From: Akebia trifoliata | Taxonomy: Eukaryota; Streptophyta; Magnoliopsida; Ranunculales; Lardizabalaceae | Direction: 5' to 3' | Assembly (NCBI GenBank): GCA_017979445.1 | Contig: CM030711.1 | Location: forward strand, 3,906,001-3,970,000 | Length of the DNA: 64,000 nucleotides | Shown here: in pieces, positions 48,101 to 56,887 of the stretch | How the letters are laid out: every line of letters starts with the position of its first letter | How positions within the stretch are numbered: the stretch's first letter is position 1 | Notes under the pieces: model-generated | Told to the model about the DNA's origin: nothing | Database searches by the model: none | The model's input: only the letters and a program-made list of their open reading frames with translations | Translations under genes and position numbers: made by a program

Positions 48101-49647
48101 AAGTTCTGTACCTGATGTTTGAGCTGCCAGCATTGGTCTGTCGAGTGCCCCGGTGCACCCATATGAAATTCACAAATCAAATTGGGGTTGTACCCTGGCC
48201 CTTTGGCAGCTTCAGGATTTGGTGGACGTTTGACAAGATACTCACCCTTGAGCAAGATTGGCAGTAACTCAGATAATGTCATGGGTAGCCTGGTAAACAC
48301 TCTATTAACCCTGTTTGGTCTCGCTTGTTGATTCTGCCCATATAGTGGTGCCTGTTGGTTCTGTCCATATTGTGGTGCCTGCTGCGCTTGTGGAGGAACT
48401 GTCCGGAAGGGATTCTGCGGTGCTGGAGCCCAGGCAGCTCGAGGTACTGGCGCCCAATGTGCCTGGGGTGCCTGTGGCCGCTGAGTTGGTGCTTGAATGA
48501 TGAGAGGTTGGCTGGGTTGTACATTATTGACTTGGGTATCCTCTTTCTTCTTGACAAAAGGCACTGATTTCTTTTGTGCCGAGGTCCCCGCTGCTGCACT
48601 CAAGGCTGTAAAGTCAAATATTAGACCGGTTCGGATCCCGTCCTCGACCCGGTCTGCCACTTGAACTAAATTCGAGAATGTGCCTGTAGTGTGTCCAACC
48701 AAATGAGTGTAAAAGGCATGCCCCAGTGTTGAGATAAACGTAGTGTTCATCTCCTGTTCAGTCATTGCGGGCCGTACTTGTGAAGCGGACTCCCGCCATC
48801 TCTGGGCATACTCTTTCACTGTTTCCTTGTGTTTCCTCGTCATCTTAGCCATATCGTTTCGATCCAGACCCACATCTGTATTGAACCGATAATTGTGCCA
48901 GAACATTTCAGCCAAGTCCTGCCAACTCTTGATGAGTGTATGGTCCAATCCTGAGAACCACTTGAGAGCCGGTCCTGTCAAGCTTCTTTGGAAAAGTTGT
49001 ACCAGCAGTCTGTCATCCTCGCCATATTGGCACATTGACCCACAATACAATTTGAGGTGTGACAGAGGACACCCAACACCATTATATTTCTCAAATTCCG
49101 GGCATTTAAACTTAGCCGGCAGCTGTGCGTTGGGATAGAAGCATAGGTCCCTGAATCTTGTTCCTCCCAGGGTATTTGTGCCCTTCATCCGCCGCATTTC
49201 CTCCTGAAGAGATTCAATCTGTCGGGCCATTTTGTCGTCAGTAGCACTCTTAGCTTCAGGAGCCCTAAAGTCACACTCGTCATCTGGGATCATCACCGGA
49301 GGCGGTGGGTTCTGTGGTATATAGAGCGGAGGACCCTGATATATTGGCACAGTAGGAGGTGGGGTGGTTTGTTGGTCTGGTCGTATTTGCTCGGGGGGTT
49401 CGGGGTTTGACCCGGATGCTTGATGCTGAGTTGCCTGTGCTTGCAGAAAATTGGTGCTACTCAAGACAGCCGCTAAGATTTGTTCCTGCCTTTTCGTTGT
49501 TTCTAACAGCTTTGCTATCATTGCATTAGCTTCGGCCAGTTCATTTGTAGCAGGTTGTGGTTCATCTGAGTTACTCATGTTTGATGAAGATGATCGGAGA
49601 AAGTATGGAGGCTTCTCAGGAAGTTTGTACTTTTTTCGTTTGGCCAC
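42109..49647 (-). CDS. Gag-Pol polyprotein, Tat/Ogre-type Ty3/gypsy
   Basis: One uninterrupted frame of 2512 residues. Gag occupies ~180-320 (retrotransposon gag domain, e.g. GPALKWFSGL). A CX2HX5HX4C knuckle-like motif (CEFHMGAPGHSTDQC) lies near 493, the aspartic protease has VLIDNGSALNV near 917, and a G-patch-like GGYRPKQGLGPGGKG lies near 1090. RT runs ~1550-1740 with YVDD at ~1696. RNase H is at ~1835-1930, and the archaeal-type RNase H at ~1995-2115 carries D-E-D-D residues (YFDGAAN, NNEAEYEA, VFGDSSLV, NQFADALA). Integrase has the HHCC zinc region (~2216-2260) and D,D,E catalytic residues in WGMDVIG, VTDNAKNF and NGAVEAANK. In the first RNase H the usual Asp after MYIS is not seen. 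No frameshift or intron separates gag and pol. A 5-bp length change near 42225 shifts the frame in the integrase C-terminus, so the normal end would be near 41930. Confidence 0.93.
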   Translation of the reverse strand: MAKRKKYKLPEKPPYFLRSSSSNMSNSDEPQPATNELAEANAMIAKLLETTKRQEQILAAVLSSTNFLQAQATQHQASGSNPEPPEQIRPDQQTTPPPTVPIYQGPPLYIPQNPPPPVMIPDDECDFRAPEAKSATDDKMARQIESLQEEMRRMKGTNTLGGTRFRDLCFYPNAQLPAKFKCPEFEKYNGVGCPLSHLKLYCGSMCQYGEDDRLLVQLFQRSLTGPALKWFSGLDHTLIKSWQDLAEMFWHNYRFNTDVGLDRNDMAKMTRKHKETVKEYAQRWRESASQVRPAMTEQEMNTTFISTLGHAFYTHLVGHTTGTFSNLVQVADRVEDGIRTGLIFDFTALSAAAGTSAQKKSVPFVKKKEDTQVNNVQPSQPLIIQAPTQRPQAPQAHWAPVPRAAWAPAPQNPFRTVPPQAQQAPQYGQNQQAPLYGQNQQARPNRVNRVFTRLPMTLSELLPILLKGEYLVKRPPNPEAAKGPGYNPNLICEFHMGAPGHSTDQCWQLKHQVQNLIDKKALILDGPPNPPQQQNINQNPLPTHNGEGSGHRVNVICGELYFNPSDLIAPIGSKIRVHLTQGSEAPTVSTVNHYTTNSPQNSLPLRLADLTIHPTHQNATTQPPLVIPYGSPHHQNSTRPPLVIPYAPPYSRGSTRPPLHIPYTSSPRPPLVIPYTPSTPHITSPTITTPKSSLPPLILNMKPDPPPMTIHSPKPFPYSSLQAVPWSYETTITTTAGVETMKKAMVADIGNMTKTGRCKKILTKGVSIKEKTEETTEEEKRKEKGKGKMDENDQKKEEVKAADKKAEAKVTDKEATDFIKLILKREHNIIDRLNKQPDQVSILGLMQKSEEHQNALLKVLRGSHVPSTTTPAQLEQTVGQIIAHNPIIFTESEFTPEGTGHVEPLNIMVICKGMMVARVLIDNGSALNVCPLETFRKLNADWSYVKPNNKVVRGFDSSKRDSLGEVNLPITIGPCTFEVTFEVMEIPTTFNLLLGRPWIHTAGAVPSSLHQRVKFIMGQRMVSVLAENLIPAGRAPDVPFIDIEMTKDKALYHSYQFAAVNHIEKGKENVKAKLSRANIMVGRVMKRGGYRPKQGLGPGGKGRATPVEASKYTPYFGLGFRPTKKDIAEMKEKKKELRLARKQNRESNVWNPGRVPHISVSFPKSHIRPEGLSEPPTAKRSKTVNLKPVHIRKDPIVESQPSFVEGIDVLFNGDSEKSPLETMPTFIKVKITTDQGNKSPFPKGIDWASVVIPPSLGGTVPQPDNNNNQTEIMVISEPSTKSPNTSPSHLIRPLRVGETLHNWEEFPLTFEAVEASKKKTPLGGTSLPEDHNEPSSSGKDCFEGSLSLLMHDCSSYFRCPENSIQKSKKSKILQKSKKSKSLQKTKKSKSFQNFKKTDIFQKPKKEFSQNLRDLSQSNGPLDRTEYEKDEYDFDLELDFDLMGIEEESEDEVEYPPKEIKDLLERHEKGVQPNIEDTDSVNLGTEDDPRVVKIGALLTPQQKEEMIELLRNYQDIFAWSYKDMPGLDTDLVVHKLPIAPGSKPIKQKLRRLKPEWTLKVKDEVMKQFQAGFLAVSTYPEWLANVVPVPKKDGKVRMCVDYRDLNKASPKDDFPLPHIDTLVDSTAGHGMFSFMDGFSGYNQIKMAEEDQEKTAFITPWGTFHYKVMPFGLKNAGATYQRAMTALFHDMIHKEMEVYVDDMIAKSGVEEDHLINLKKLFDRLRKYSLRLNPAKCVFGATSGKLLGFIVSRRGIEIDPAKTKYILEMKAPVSEKDVRAFLGRIQYISRFIAQLTPICEPVFKLLRKDMPKAWNEDCQEAFDKIKKYLLNPPVLVPPTPGRPLLMYISVQETSMGCVLGQHDESGRKEQAIYYLSKKFTDYETKYSALEKTCCALVWASQRLRHYLLSYSTMLIARMDPLKYLFEKPALTGRTAKWQLLLSEFDITYVTQKAIKGQAIADHLAEHPLPDYEPLKTNFPDEAILLTEIEDDDEEPGWKMYFDGAANQKGNGIGAVLIKPDGSHVPIAIRLKFQCSNNEAEYEACIAGLKAALDLEVDEIDVFGDSSLVVYQTTGEWKTREQRLIPYHEYLEELSSCFDRISFTYMPRAKNQFADALATLASMISISEDLVIDPIEIGLQDEPAYCLPVEVEESEEKPWYSDIKAYIEDRTLPSDATSNDRRTIQKLAGQFFLSNGILYKKSHHEVLLRCVAELEAKRLIETVHGGVCGPHMNGHMLAKKVMRMGYYWTTMESDCYQHVRKCHLCQIYANKINAPPSELHNMTTPWPFSLWGMDVIGQISPKASNGHRFILVAIDYFTKWVEAASYANVTKSSVLKFVKNNIICRYGLPSGLVTDNAKNFKNKDMIKMCEDFQITHHNSVPYRPKMNGAVEAANKNIKRIIEKMAVTYKDWHDMLPFALHAYRTSFRTSTGATPYSLVYGMEAVLPVEVEIPSLRILKEAELDETEWVQARFDQLNLIELKRSVSQLSVMVKFTNGELHGLTTRKSNLGISHQETLS

Positions 49648-49814
49648 CTGTGGGTACAGAAGACCAAGTGTTACTATCTTATTTACAAAAAGGAAAATGC
49701 ATGATGTTTTATTAGGTCCGGTAATTATTATGGGATGGTACTCAAAAATGGAAATTTAGTTAGGTGAGCTTGAAAACATGGTTCGTCAGCGCGGAGCTGG
49801 ATTGTTTTTGAGAG

Positions 49815-50515
49815 AAAATAATTACATCAGCGCGAAGCTGGCATCGACACGGAGTCGGTAAAACGGTTTTGAAAAGAAATTACATCAGCACGGAGCTGGC
49901 ATCGACACGGAGTCGGTAAAACGGTTTGAAAGGAAATTACATCAGCACGGAGCTGGCATCGACGCGGAGTCGGTAAAACGGTTGGAAAAGAAATTACATC
50001 AGCACGGAGCTGGCATCGACACGGAGTCGGTAAAACGGTTTGAAAGGAAATTACATCAGCACGGAGCTGGCATCGACACGGAGTCGGTAAAACATTTTGA
50101 AAAGAAGTTACATCAGCACGGAGCTGGCATCGACACGGAGTCGGTAAAACATTTTGAAAAGAAGTTACATCAGCACGGAGCTGGCATCGACACGGAGTCG
50201 GTAAAACATTTTGAAAAGAAGTTACATCAGCACGGAGCTGGCATCGACACGGAGTCGGTAAGATATTTTGAAAAGAAGTTACATCAGCATGGAGCTGGCA
50301 TCGACACGGAGTCGGTAAAACATTTTGAAAAGAAGTTACATCAGCATGGAGCTGGCATCGACACGGAGTCGGTAAACGTTTTTGAAAAAGGTAATTTCAT
50401 CAGCACGGGACTGGCATCGACACGGAGTCGGGAAACATTTTGGAAAAAGGTAATTTCATCAGCACGGGACTGGCATCGACACGAAGTCGGGAAAACATTT
50501 TGAAAAGAAATTTCT
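49815..50515. repeat. 57-bp tandem repeat, about 12 copies
   Basis: Units of the type TTACATCAGCACGGAGCTGG + CATCGACACGGAGTCGGTAA + AACATTTTGAAAAGAAG start at about 49823, 49880, 49937, 49994, 50051, 50108, 50165, 50222, 50279, 50336, 50393 and 50450. The central copies are nearly identical. As 57 is 3 x 19, the plus strand has a 19-residue repeat frame (LHQHGAGIDTESV..), which is a by-product. Confidence 0.9.
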
Positions 50516-50738
50516 GAGATAAATTGAGTTAGAATAACCCGTATTTTTGGCAGCCCCCAATTCAGTTCTCTGAAATCATCGTCGGCCAGGCGGATCTCCA
50601 AGGAAGAGGCGGCGCACAATGGCACTCTTAAATCACCTTGTTCCCTGAATAGACGTAGTCTATCCCCCTCGTATCAACAGGGTAAGATCTTTCTAGGCAC
50701 CGACTTTGATCAAGGACTGCAATTGGTGCTTTGTTAAC

Positions 50739-50740
<2 letters not shown>

Positions 50741-50780
<40 letters not shown>

Positions 50781-50809
50781 TTTTTTTGTTTTTTGTTTTT
50801 TTTTTTTTG
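50741..50809. repeat. Poly(T) tract
   Basis: T39 and further T runs broken by G (TTTTTTTG). It reads as an A-rich stretch in the element sense. Confidence 0.9.
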
Positions 50810-50889
50810 AAAAAGTTGAATGTGTTTGAGTCGATTGATTGGTTGTTGTCTTTATTAGATCATAGATGGATCATGAACTTGATTCGCTA

Positions 50890-51602
50890 TGAGTCGTGGA
50901 CTTGATTTGTTGTGGATCTGGATTGTGGATCCAGTTGAAGTGGATCTGGGTCGTAGACCCAGTTTGATTGGATCTGGGTCGTGGACCCAGTTTGATGCGG
51001 ATCTGGGTCGTGGACCCAGTTTGATACGGATCTGGGTTGGGAACCCAGTTGGACATGGATCTGGGTTGGGAACCCAGTTTGATGCGGATCTGGGTCGTGG
51101 ACCCAGTTTGATATGGATCTGGGTCGTAGACCCAATTTGAAATGGGTCTGGGTTGTGGACCCAGTTTGGTTGGATCTGGGTCGTGGACCCAGTTTGAAAT
51201 AGATTTGGGTCGTGGACCCAGTTGGACATGGATCTGGGTTGGGAACCCAGTTTGATGCGGATCTGGGTCGTGGACCCAGTTTGATATGGATCTGGGTCGT
51301 AGAGCCAATTTGAAATGGGTCTGGGTTGTGGACCCAGTTTGGTTGGATCTGGGTCGTGGACCCAGTTTGAAATAGATTTGGGTCGTGGACCCAATTGGAC
51401 ATGGATCTGGGTTGGGAACCCAGTTTGATGCGGATCTGGGTCGTGGACCCAGTTTGATATGGATCTGGGTCGTAGACCCAATTTGAAATGGGTCTGGGTT
51501 GTGGACCCAGTTTGGTTGGATCTGGGTCGTGGACCCAGTTTGAAATAGATTTGGGTCGTGGACCCAGTTGGACATGGATCTGGGTTGTGGACCCAGTTTG
51601 AA
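50890..51602. repeat. 29-30-bp palindromic tandem repeat with 173-bp higher-order unit
   Basis: About 24 monomers of the type GGATCTGGGTCGTGGACCCA + GTTTGAT. Each contains the hairpin-forming CTGGGTC-N2-GACCCAG. Variant monomers (CTGGGTTGGGAACCCAG, GTCGTAGACCCAATTTG) recur in the same order. AATTTGAAATGGG occurs at 51134, 51307 and 51480, so the larger unit is 173 bp. Overlapping frames in all three minus phases are by-products. Confidence 0.9.
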
Positions 51603-51826
51603 ATGAACACTCGATGAAGGACAAGTTTGATTATGATCGAGATTGATAGTGAGCCGCGTTGGGCAAAATTCGTTTGGAGCGAGATCGATTACAAGTGGTA
51701 GGCCCTGAGTTTTCTAGTAAAGTTAATCATTTGATCATTTTCAAGCTTTAAAACTCAAAACTAAAAAAAATTTCAAGAAGAAAAGTTGTTAAGACTGATG
51801 TAAGGAACGAAATTAGCAAAAAAAAA

Positions 51827-51867
<41 letters not shown>

Positions 51868-51869
51868 GG

Positions 51870-51933
51870 GTCCGTTTTTCAAGTACGGACCTAAGACTTT
51901 TTGGCTGGTCCGTGCTTCAAGTACGGACCAGAA

Positions 51934-51976
<43 letters not shown>

Positions 51977-52155
51977 GGTCCGTTCTTCATGCACGGACCT
52001 AACACTTTTTGGCTGGTCCGTGCTTCAAGTACGGACCAGAACATAAAAATTTCCACTGGTCCGTGCTTCATGTACGGACCTAAGAACATTTGCCCAGTCC
52101 GTGTTCTAAGCACGGACTTGACAAAATTTCTTGAGTCCGTGCTTCAAGCACGGAC
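51870..52155. repeat. Array of seven 21-bp palindromes in the gag leader
   Basis: Units start at 51870, 51908, 51978, 52016, 52059, 52097 and 52135. Spacings are 38, 70, 38, 43, 38 and 38; the 70-bp interval contains a T run. Same GTCCGT-N9-ACGGAC motif as in front of both antisense genes. T runs of 38 and 36 bases interleave. Confidence 0.9.
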
Positions 52156-52969
52156 CAGAACCTTTTCTGGCCTTCCAACCTTGCTCTGTTTTTGATCCTC
52201 ATCCCATTTTGGCCATGTTTTTCTGGATTTTGAGGCACATAGCCTCTGTTTTTTGGCTTGGGCCACAAATGTCACTTTTTTTTTTTTTTTTTTTTTTTTT
52301 TTGATGATGCACATGATAGCATAAAAAAAAACAGATTTCCCCCTTTTACCTAGGGGGACATATGAACGAGAACAAAGTAAAAAATCCTAAAATCTATACA
52401 ACTTGCCTTCGTGGGCTTAAAAAAAAAGAAAAATACATCACATATGAACATGGGATGGATACGGAATTAGTTTTGTAAGTCTTAGTGTCCTTTGTCTATT
52501 AATTACGCTTCGATGCATGCGGTTTGTGGGTGGTTTTTCGGCTACCCATTCTTCAAACCTTGATGGACACCAAAGTGTACACATCTTAGGTTGGTGAATG
52601 GGGTGGATGTTCTCCTCCCAGCCACCCAAAATAGCGATCTCGGGGGCTTGAGAGTACCGGCATCCGGGGTTAGAAATTTAAAGAGGAGGAGGGGTGGCTT
52701 ATGCATGGGGGTGTGAGTCGCATGTGCATGTGCGTGCATTCTTTGAATTGTATCCATCCTTACATCCTTTGTCCAACATACATACAAAACACGAAATAAA
52801 TAAATATTACAAGCATTCTCCAATGAAAATAAAAATAGAAAAAAGAGACATGAAAAATGTTAGAAGGTAAACACAAATATGGAAATGAAAACACATTCCC
52901 CTTTTTTTTTTTTTTTTTTAGAAATAATGACCGAATCAAGGAAGAGGGTCGGACCCACTAGTATGGTAC
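52156..52969. other. Leader sequence between palindromes and primer site
   Basis: T run at about 52277-52302; otherwise unique non-coding sequence with no feature I can support. Confidence 0.5.
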
Positions 52970-52987
52970 TCCCCAGTGGAGTCGCCA
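52970..52987 (-). promoter_or_regulatory. Primer-binding site
   Basis: On the minus strand TGGCGACTCCACTGGGGA starts 3 bases after the 5' LTR end. TGG at the start matches the CCA of a tRNA 3' end. Tat/Ogre elements are described as using tRNA-Arg. I could not confirm the tRNA from memory. Confidence 0.75.
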
Positions 52988-52990
52988 AGC

Positions 52991-54849
52991 TGTGGACACG
53001 GGATTTTCGATATTCTTCAAACATCCCTCCACTTTGGGGTGTTTTGGAGTCGCCACCATTCAAATATGGAATTGGGTGTGAATGGTCACCCGATGTCTCA
53101 TTTTTTGAAAATTAAATTATTTTTGATGTGATGACTCTCGTAGGATAAAGCACGTGGTCCAACCTTTGATTCAAGGTAAGGGGGTCCATTTATGGAGTAG
53201 GGAAGGTGTTAGGCACCCTACTCCACCCACCTTAGGTGGTAACCTCGGATTCGGTCTTTTGAAAATAAAAAGAAAATGAAAATGAATAAAAGGAAGAAAA
53301 TGGATATGTGTCCTCAAATTTGAGGGACCTTCGATGTTGGATCCAATCATTAAGGGGCACCCTTATATAGAAGGGGCCCTTTTGTGATTTAACCCATGGT
53401 GGTGTGTGCAAGTGCGTAGGAAAGGGGAAAGTAGAAAGGGGGAATGTAGAGGGGGTGTTCCTTTTGTGAACCCACCTTGTCCCAATCTTGATCTTCAAGC
53501 CTTTTCTTGATATTCTTCTTTTGAGTGGACTTGGACTTGCTTCCTTGAAGTTGTAGAAGATTGAGTTGAGTTGAGAGTGATGTGTTGAAAGTAGAGTGTT
53601 GAGATGAGATGAGAGTTGAGTGTAGTGAAGAGAGTAAAGTAGAGAGTTGTAGTATTTTGAGGATTTTTTCTTAATTTTTCATTAGTTGTTGTAAGAAGAG
53701 AATGAAGGGGTTTTTATAGAAGTTGGGATGTATTTTAGGGGTATAATAGGGTGAGGGTTTAGAATGGTGGATAATGGCATGGGTTTTAAAGGAAAAGGGT
53801 ATGAAATTTGAGATGAAAGTGAGGGTATTTTTGTAATGATGGAAATGGGTTGTGTTTTAACCCAAATGGTTTGGATCTTACCCAAATCCATTTGGGTAGA
53901 GTGTTTGGTGGGGTGAGATGAGTGATGGTTGATGGGAGGAGTGGTGGTGTAAGGGAGTTGTTTGGAGAAGGAGTGTTGAGATGGTTGAAGAAGTATGGTG
54001 TTTGATTTGGAGAGATGAGTGGTGATTGGTTTGATTTTGAGAGGATTGAAGGGATGATGACATGTGGCAAATGGAGAGATGGAGAGATTGGTTGATTGGT
54101 GATGGTGGTTAGATGATTAGAGAGAAGAGTATGGGAGGTATGGGTTGAGGTATGGGTTGAGGTGATTTTATGGGAGTGTTTTAAGGGAAAGTGATGGATA
54201 GATATGGGTTGTGATGTGGGTGGTTAAAGAATGAGGGATAGGTTAGGGTGTATAGGGTATGGGTTGAGTTGTGGGTTGTTGATGATGAGAGGATGGGGAA
54301 TAGGTTAGGTTAGGGTAGGGTTATGGGTTGAGTTGATTAGATGAGAGAGGTGGGAGGATGTGATGACATGTGTCATTTGAATTTGTGATTGGTTTGATGA
54401 GATTGATAGGTTGGATTGGGTTGGGTATTGAATTGGGCTTGTGTTGTGAGTTGGGCCTTGGGTGGGTTTGGATAGGAAATTGAATAGTAATTGTAATGGA
54501 TTTGGGTTTAAGAGGAATGGTTGGGCTTGGGTAGCATAGTATTGGGTTGAATGGATGTGGGTTGGACTTGGGTAATGAGTTGGGTTTAGGTTGGGTTGGA
54601 TTTAGGAGTATAGGGTGGTTTGGGTTTGGATAGAATAAAGATGGGTTTAGGTAGAATAATGTGGGGTTGATTTTAAGGACGTAGGAGATTGGTGAGGTGT
54701 GCGGGTCCATGGGCCACGTAAATGGCCTCGAACATTCACTACTTGAAACGTATTGGATTTTGTGTAGGTTTGGGCTTCAGGGCCCATTCCAATTTTTGAT
54801 TTTTGGGGGCATCTTACGTCGAGGGCCCGCTCAAATTCGGGTGTCTACA
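52991..54849 (-). repeat. 5' LTR (in element orientation)
   Basis: 1859 bp. Starts TGTGGACACGGG and ends GGGTGTCTACA on the plus strand. No difference from 20341-22199 was seen. Followed by ATATG, the target duplication. Confidence 0.95.
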
Positions 54850-56887
54850 ATATGGATAAGGGACATTGGTTTATATAAGATCTAGATAATGGTAGGGGTG
54901 CAACTTGGTTCAAGTTGATTTGGTTTAGAGCAAAATCAGAACCGAACCGATCAAGATTGGTTCTATTATATGAGAACCAGAATCGAACTGAACCAATCCA
55001 AACCGACCTTATTTCGGTTTGGTTCCATGGGTTGCCTAGGAAGAGTCGAAATTCTCTCATATCTCCCATTGTTTGGTTATTTTGCAGATTGAGAGAGAGA
55101 GAGAGAGGGAGGGACGTACCGTCGCAGGTCACATTGATGCAGACGCAGTCGTAGGTCGCACCATCACAGATGTAAAGAGGGAGGGAGAGGGAGAGACGCA
55201 ACGTCGCAGGTCGATGCAGATGCAGATGCAAGTCACACCGTCGTAGACGCAGAGAAAGATGAGCCGGTGGCAGCCGTAGAGACGAAGGTTAGGTACTGGT
55301 TTTGTAAAAAATGTAAAAAATTAAATTAAAAATTAAAATAAAATTTTAATATTGGTTCAGTTTTTGGTTTGGTTTGATTTTTTATTATCTGAACCGATAA
55401 CCGAACCGAATTCATCAGTTCTTTATTTTATAAACCCGAAACCGAACCGATACCCGTCAAAATCGAACCAAATCAATCCAAATTTTACGGTTTAATTCGA
55501 TTCTCGATTTGAACCGAATTAAGTTGCACCCCTAAGTAATGGGGTCCATTTAGGAAATAGATAAGGTGTCAGGCACCATATTTCTTCTACGTTGGGTGGT
55601 AACCTGTGGCATGGTCATTTTTTATTTTTTAAAAATTTTAAAATAGAAAATTGGTAGAGATGAAAATTTTATACTCTCAAATTTTAAGGGATTTTGTTTT
55701 GGGCATAGATCACGGGGATGACCTCATTATAAGAAGGACCCCATTGTGTCTATGTTTACAAGACTTACATTTTTAATAAGAATGGACTTTCAAAACCTAA
55801 AAAAAAAATGAGAAGTAAAAAATAAGAGAAGGAAATGGAGATGGGAGAGGGGAGTGGGGGGATTACATGATCCTTTTACACCCTACCTTGAAGCTTTTTT
55901 TCCTCTTTCTTATTCTTTTTGAGGTATGTCTTGTCTTTGACTTGAGTGGCTGGAGTGTTAATATTGAAAATTGAAGTGGTGAGAGGAGAGTTCTAGATTT
56001 TTTTAGGGGGTTTAAGAGTGTGTTTTTTAAATGAAAATTTGATAAAGATGACTTAAGAAGGGGTTGAAAGTACATGGGACTTTTAGATAAGGTTGAGAGT
56101 GTGAGATATGACTTAAGAGGAGGGTGAGAGTGTTATTAGGGAGGTTGAGAATGTGAGAGAGATGATTTAAGGGGGGTGAGAGTTTGTTTTTGATTTGTGA
56201 GAAGATGGAGTTTATATAGAGTTGAGGGATGATTTTTAAGGAAAAAAAGGTCCAACCCTAAAAATAAATAGAAATGACATTTTATTTGTTTTATTTTTCT
56301 TTTAAAATTTTCAATTGTATGAAGATATGAATGAAATTTGTCTTAGGATGTTGGAAAATTCGTTATGAGAATGACATGTGAAAAATATGTTAGATGTAGA
56401 GTAGGATAAGGTAGTGGAGTGATTTGAGCAGTAATTTAAGAAATGTGTTGAAAGAATGATAGGATAGGATAGGATGGTGGAGTAATCTAAGGAGTGATTT
56501 AAGGAATGTGTAGGGAGAATGATTTTTGATTTGAATTTTATGGATTTGGGTATTGAGTAATGGTTGTGGTTGGATTGGATTTAAGATTGATTTATATCTA
56601 ATAGGCTTAAGGGTTGGGTTGGATTTGATTGGGTTAGAGTAATGTATAGGATTGGGTTGAGTTTAGAATTGAGGTGATGCAATTTAGGTTTATAAAGGAA
56701 GGTAGGTTTTAGAAATTATGTAAGTCTTGTAATAGGCCCATGGGACTTGTTGGAAGTTATAAAGCCTTTATTTTGAATAAAACATCGAATTTTAAAATTT
56801 TGAGTCATTAGGCTCGTTGATAATTTTTTGACAAAAATATCTTTTTTTTTTTACCTAGTTTGGTCCGTTCAAATTGGGGTGTCTACA
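54850..56887 (-). mobile_element. Old LTR, remaining part (right of the young insertion)
   Basis: This continues the old LTR begun at 20201. After ATATGGATAAGGGAC..ATAATGG and the hAT-like MITE, it resumes with GGGGTCCATTTAGG..AAGGTGTCAGGCACC..GGGTGGTAACCTG, parallel to the young LTR's GGGGTCCATTTATGG..AAGGTGTTAGGCACC..AGGTGGTAACCTC. It ends TTCAAATTGGGGTGTCTACA at 56887, as the young LTR ends. Divergence is large. It is probably a solo LTR, since no internal region follows. The flanks GGTAT and GTTAC are at best a decayed duplication. Confidence 0.75.
54893..55534. mobile_element. hAT-like MITE inside the old LTR
   Basis: It starts TAGGGGTGCAACTTGGTTCAA and ends TTGAACCGAATTAAGTTGCACCCCTA, an inverted repeat with a small indel. 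Flanks are GATAATGG (54885-54892) and AGTAATGG (55535-55542), a decayed 8-bp duplication. Removing it restores alignment of the old LTR with the young one. The interior is rich in CGGTTCGGTT-type motifs. No transposase. Confidence 0.75.

Larger units (their letters stand above)
49648..52990 (-). promoter_or_regulatory. Long 5' leader of the element
   Basis: 3.3 kb lies between the gag start and the 5' LTR. It carries the primer-binding site, T runs (A runs in the element sense), the third palindrome array (51870-52155) and two large tandem arrays. No conserved ORF is present in the sense direction, unlike Ogre elements that carry an ORF before gag. Long frames on both strands here come from repeat units with lengths divisible by three. 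Confidence 0.7.
20341..54849 (-). mobile_element. Giant Ty3/gypsy Tat/Ogre-type LTR retrotransposon (with gap and duplicated interior)
   Basis: The outer LTRs are 1859 bp each, and the target duplication is ATATG (20336-20340 and 54850-54854). Coding direction is minus: primer site at 52987-52970, gag-pol 49647-42109, polypurine tract next to the 3' LTR. Extra antisense genes lie between pol and the 3' LTR. As assembled it is 34.5 kb, but a 100-N gap and a repeated 11.86-kb stretch suggest that the true unit is about 22.5 kb: 1859 + 18,831 + 1859. The Tat/Ogre assignment rests on great length, a second archaeal-type RNase H before integrase and antisense extra ORFs, all known for that lineage. 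The two outer LTRs show no differences that I can see, so insertion is very recent. Confidence 0.9.

Noticed and set aside
49982..50503. A 173-codon ORF of 19-residue repeats
   Set aside because: It is a by-product of a 57-bp tandem repeat whose length is divisible by three. There is no start context and no counterpart protein known to me.
50855..51624. Three overlapping ~235-250-codon minus-strand ORFs (repeats of TGSTTQIH..)
   Set aside because: All three frames are open at once, which is expected for a short stop-free tandem repeat and not for real genes.
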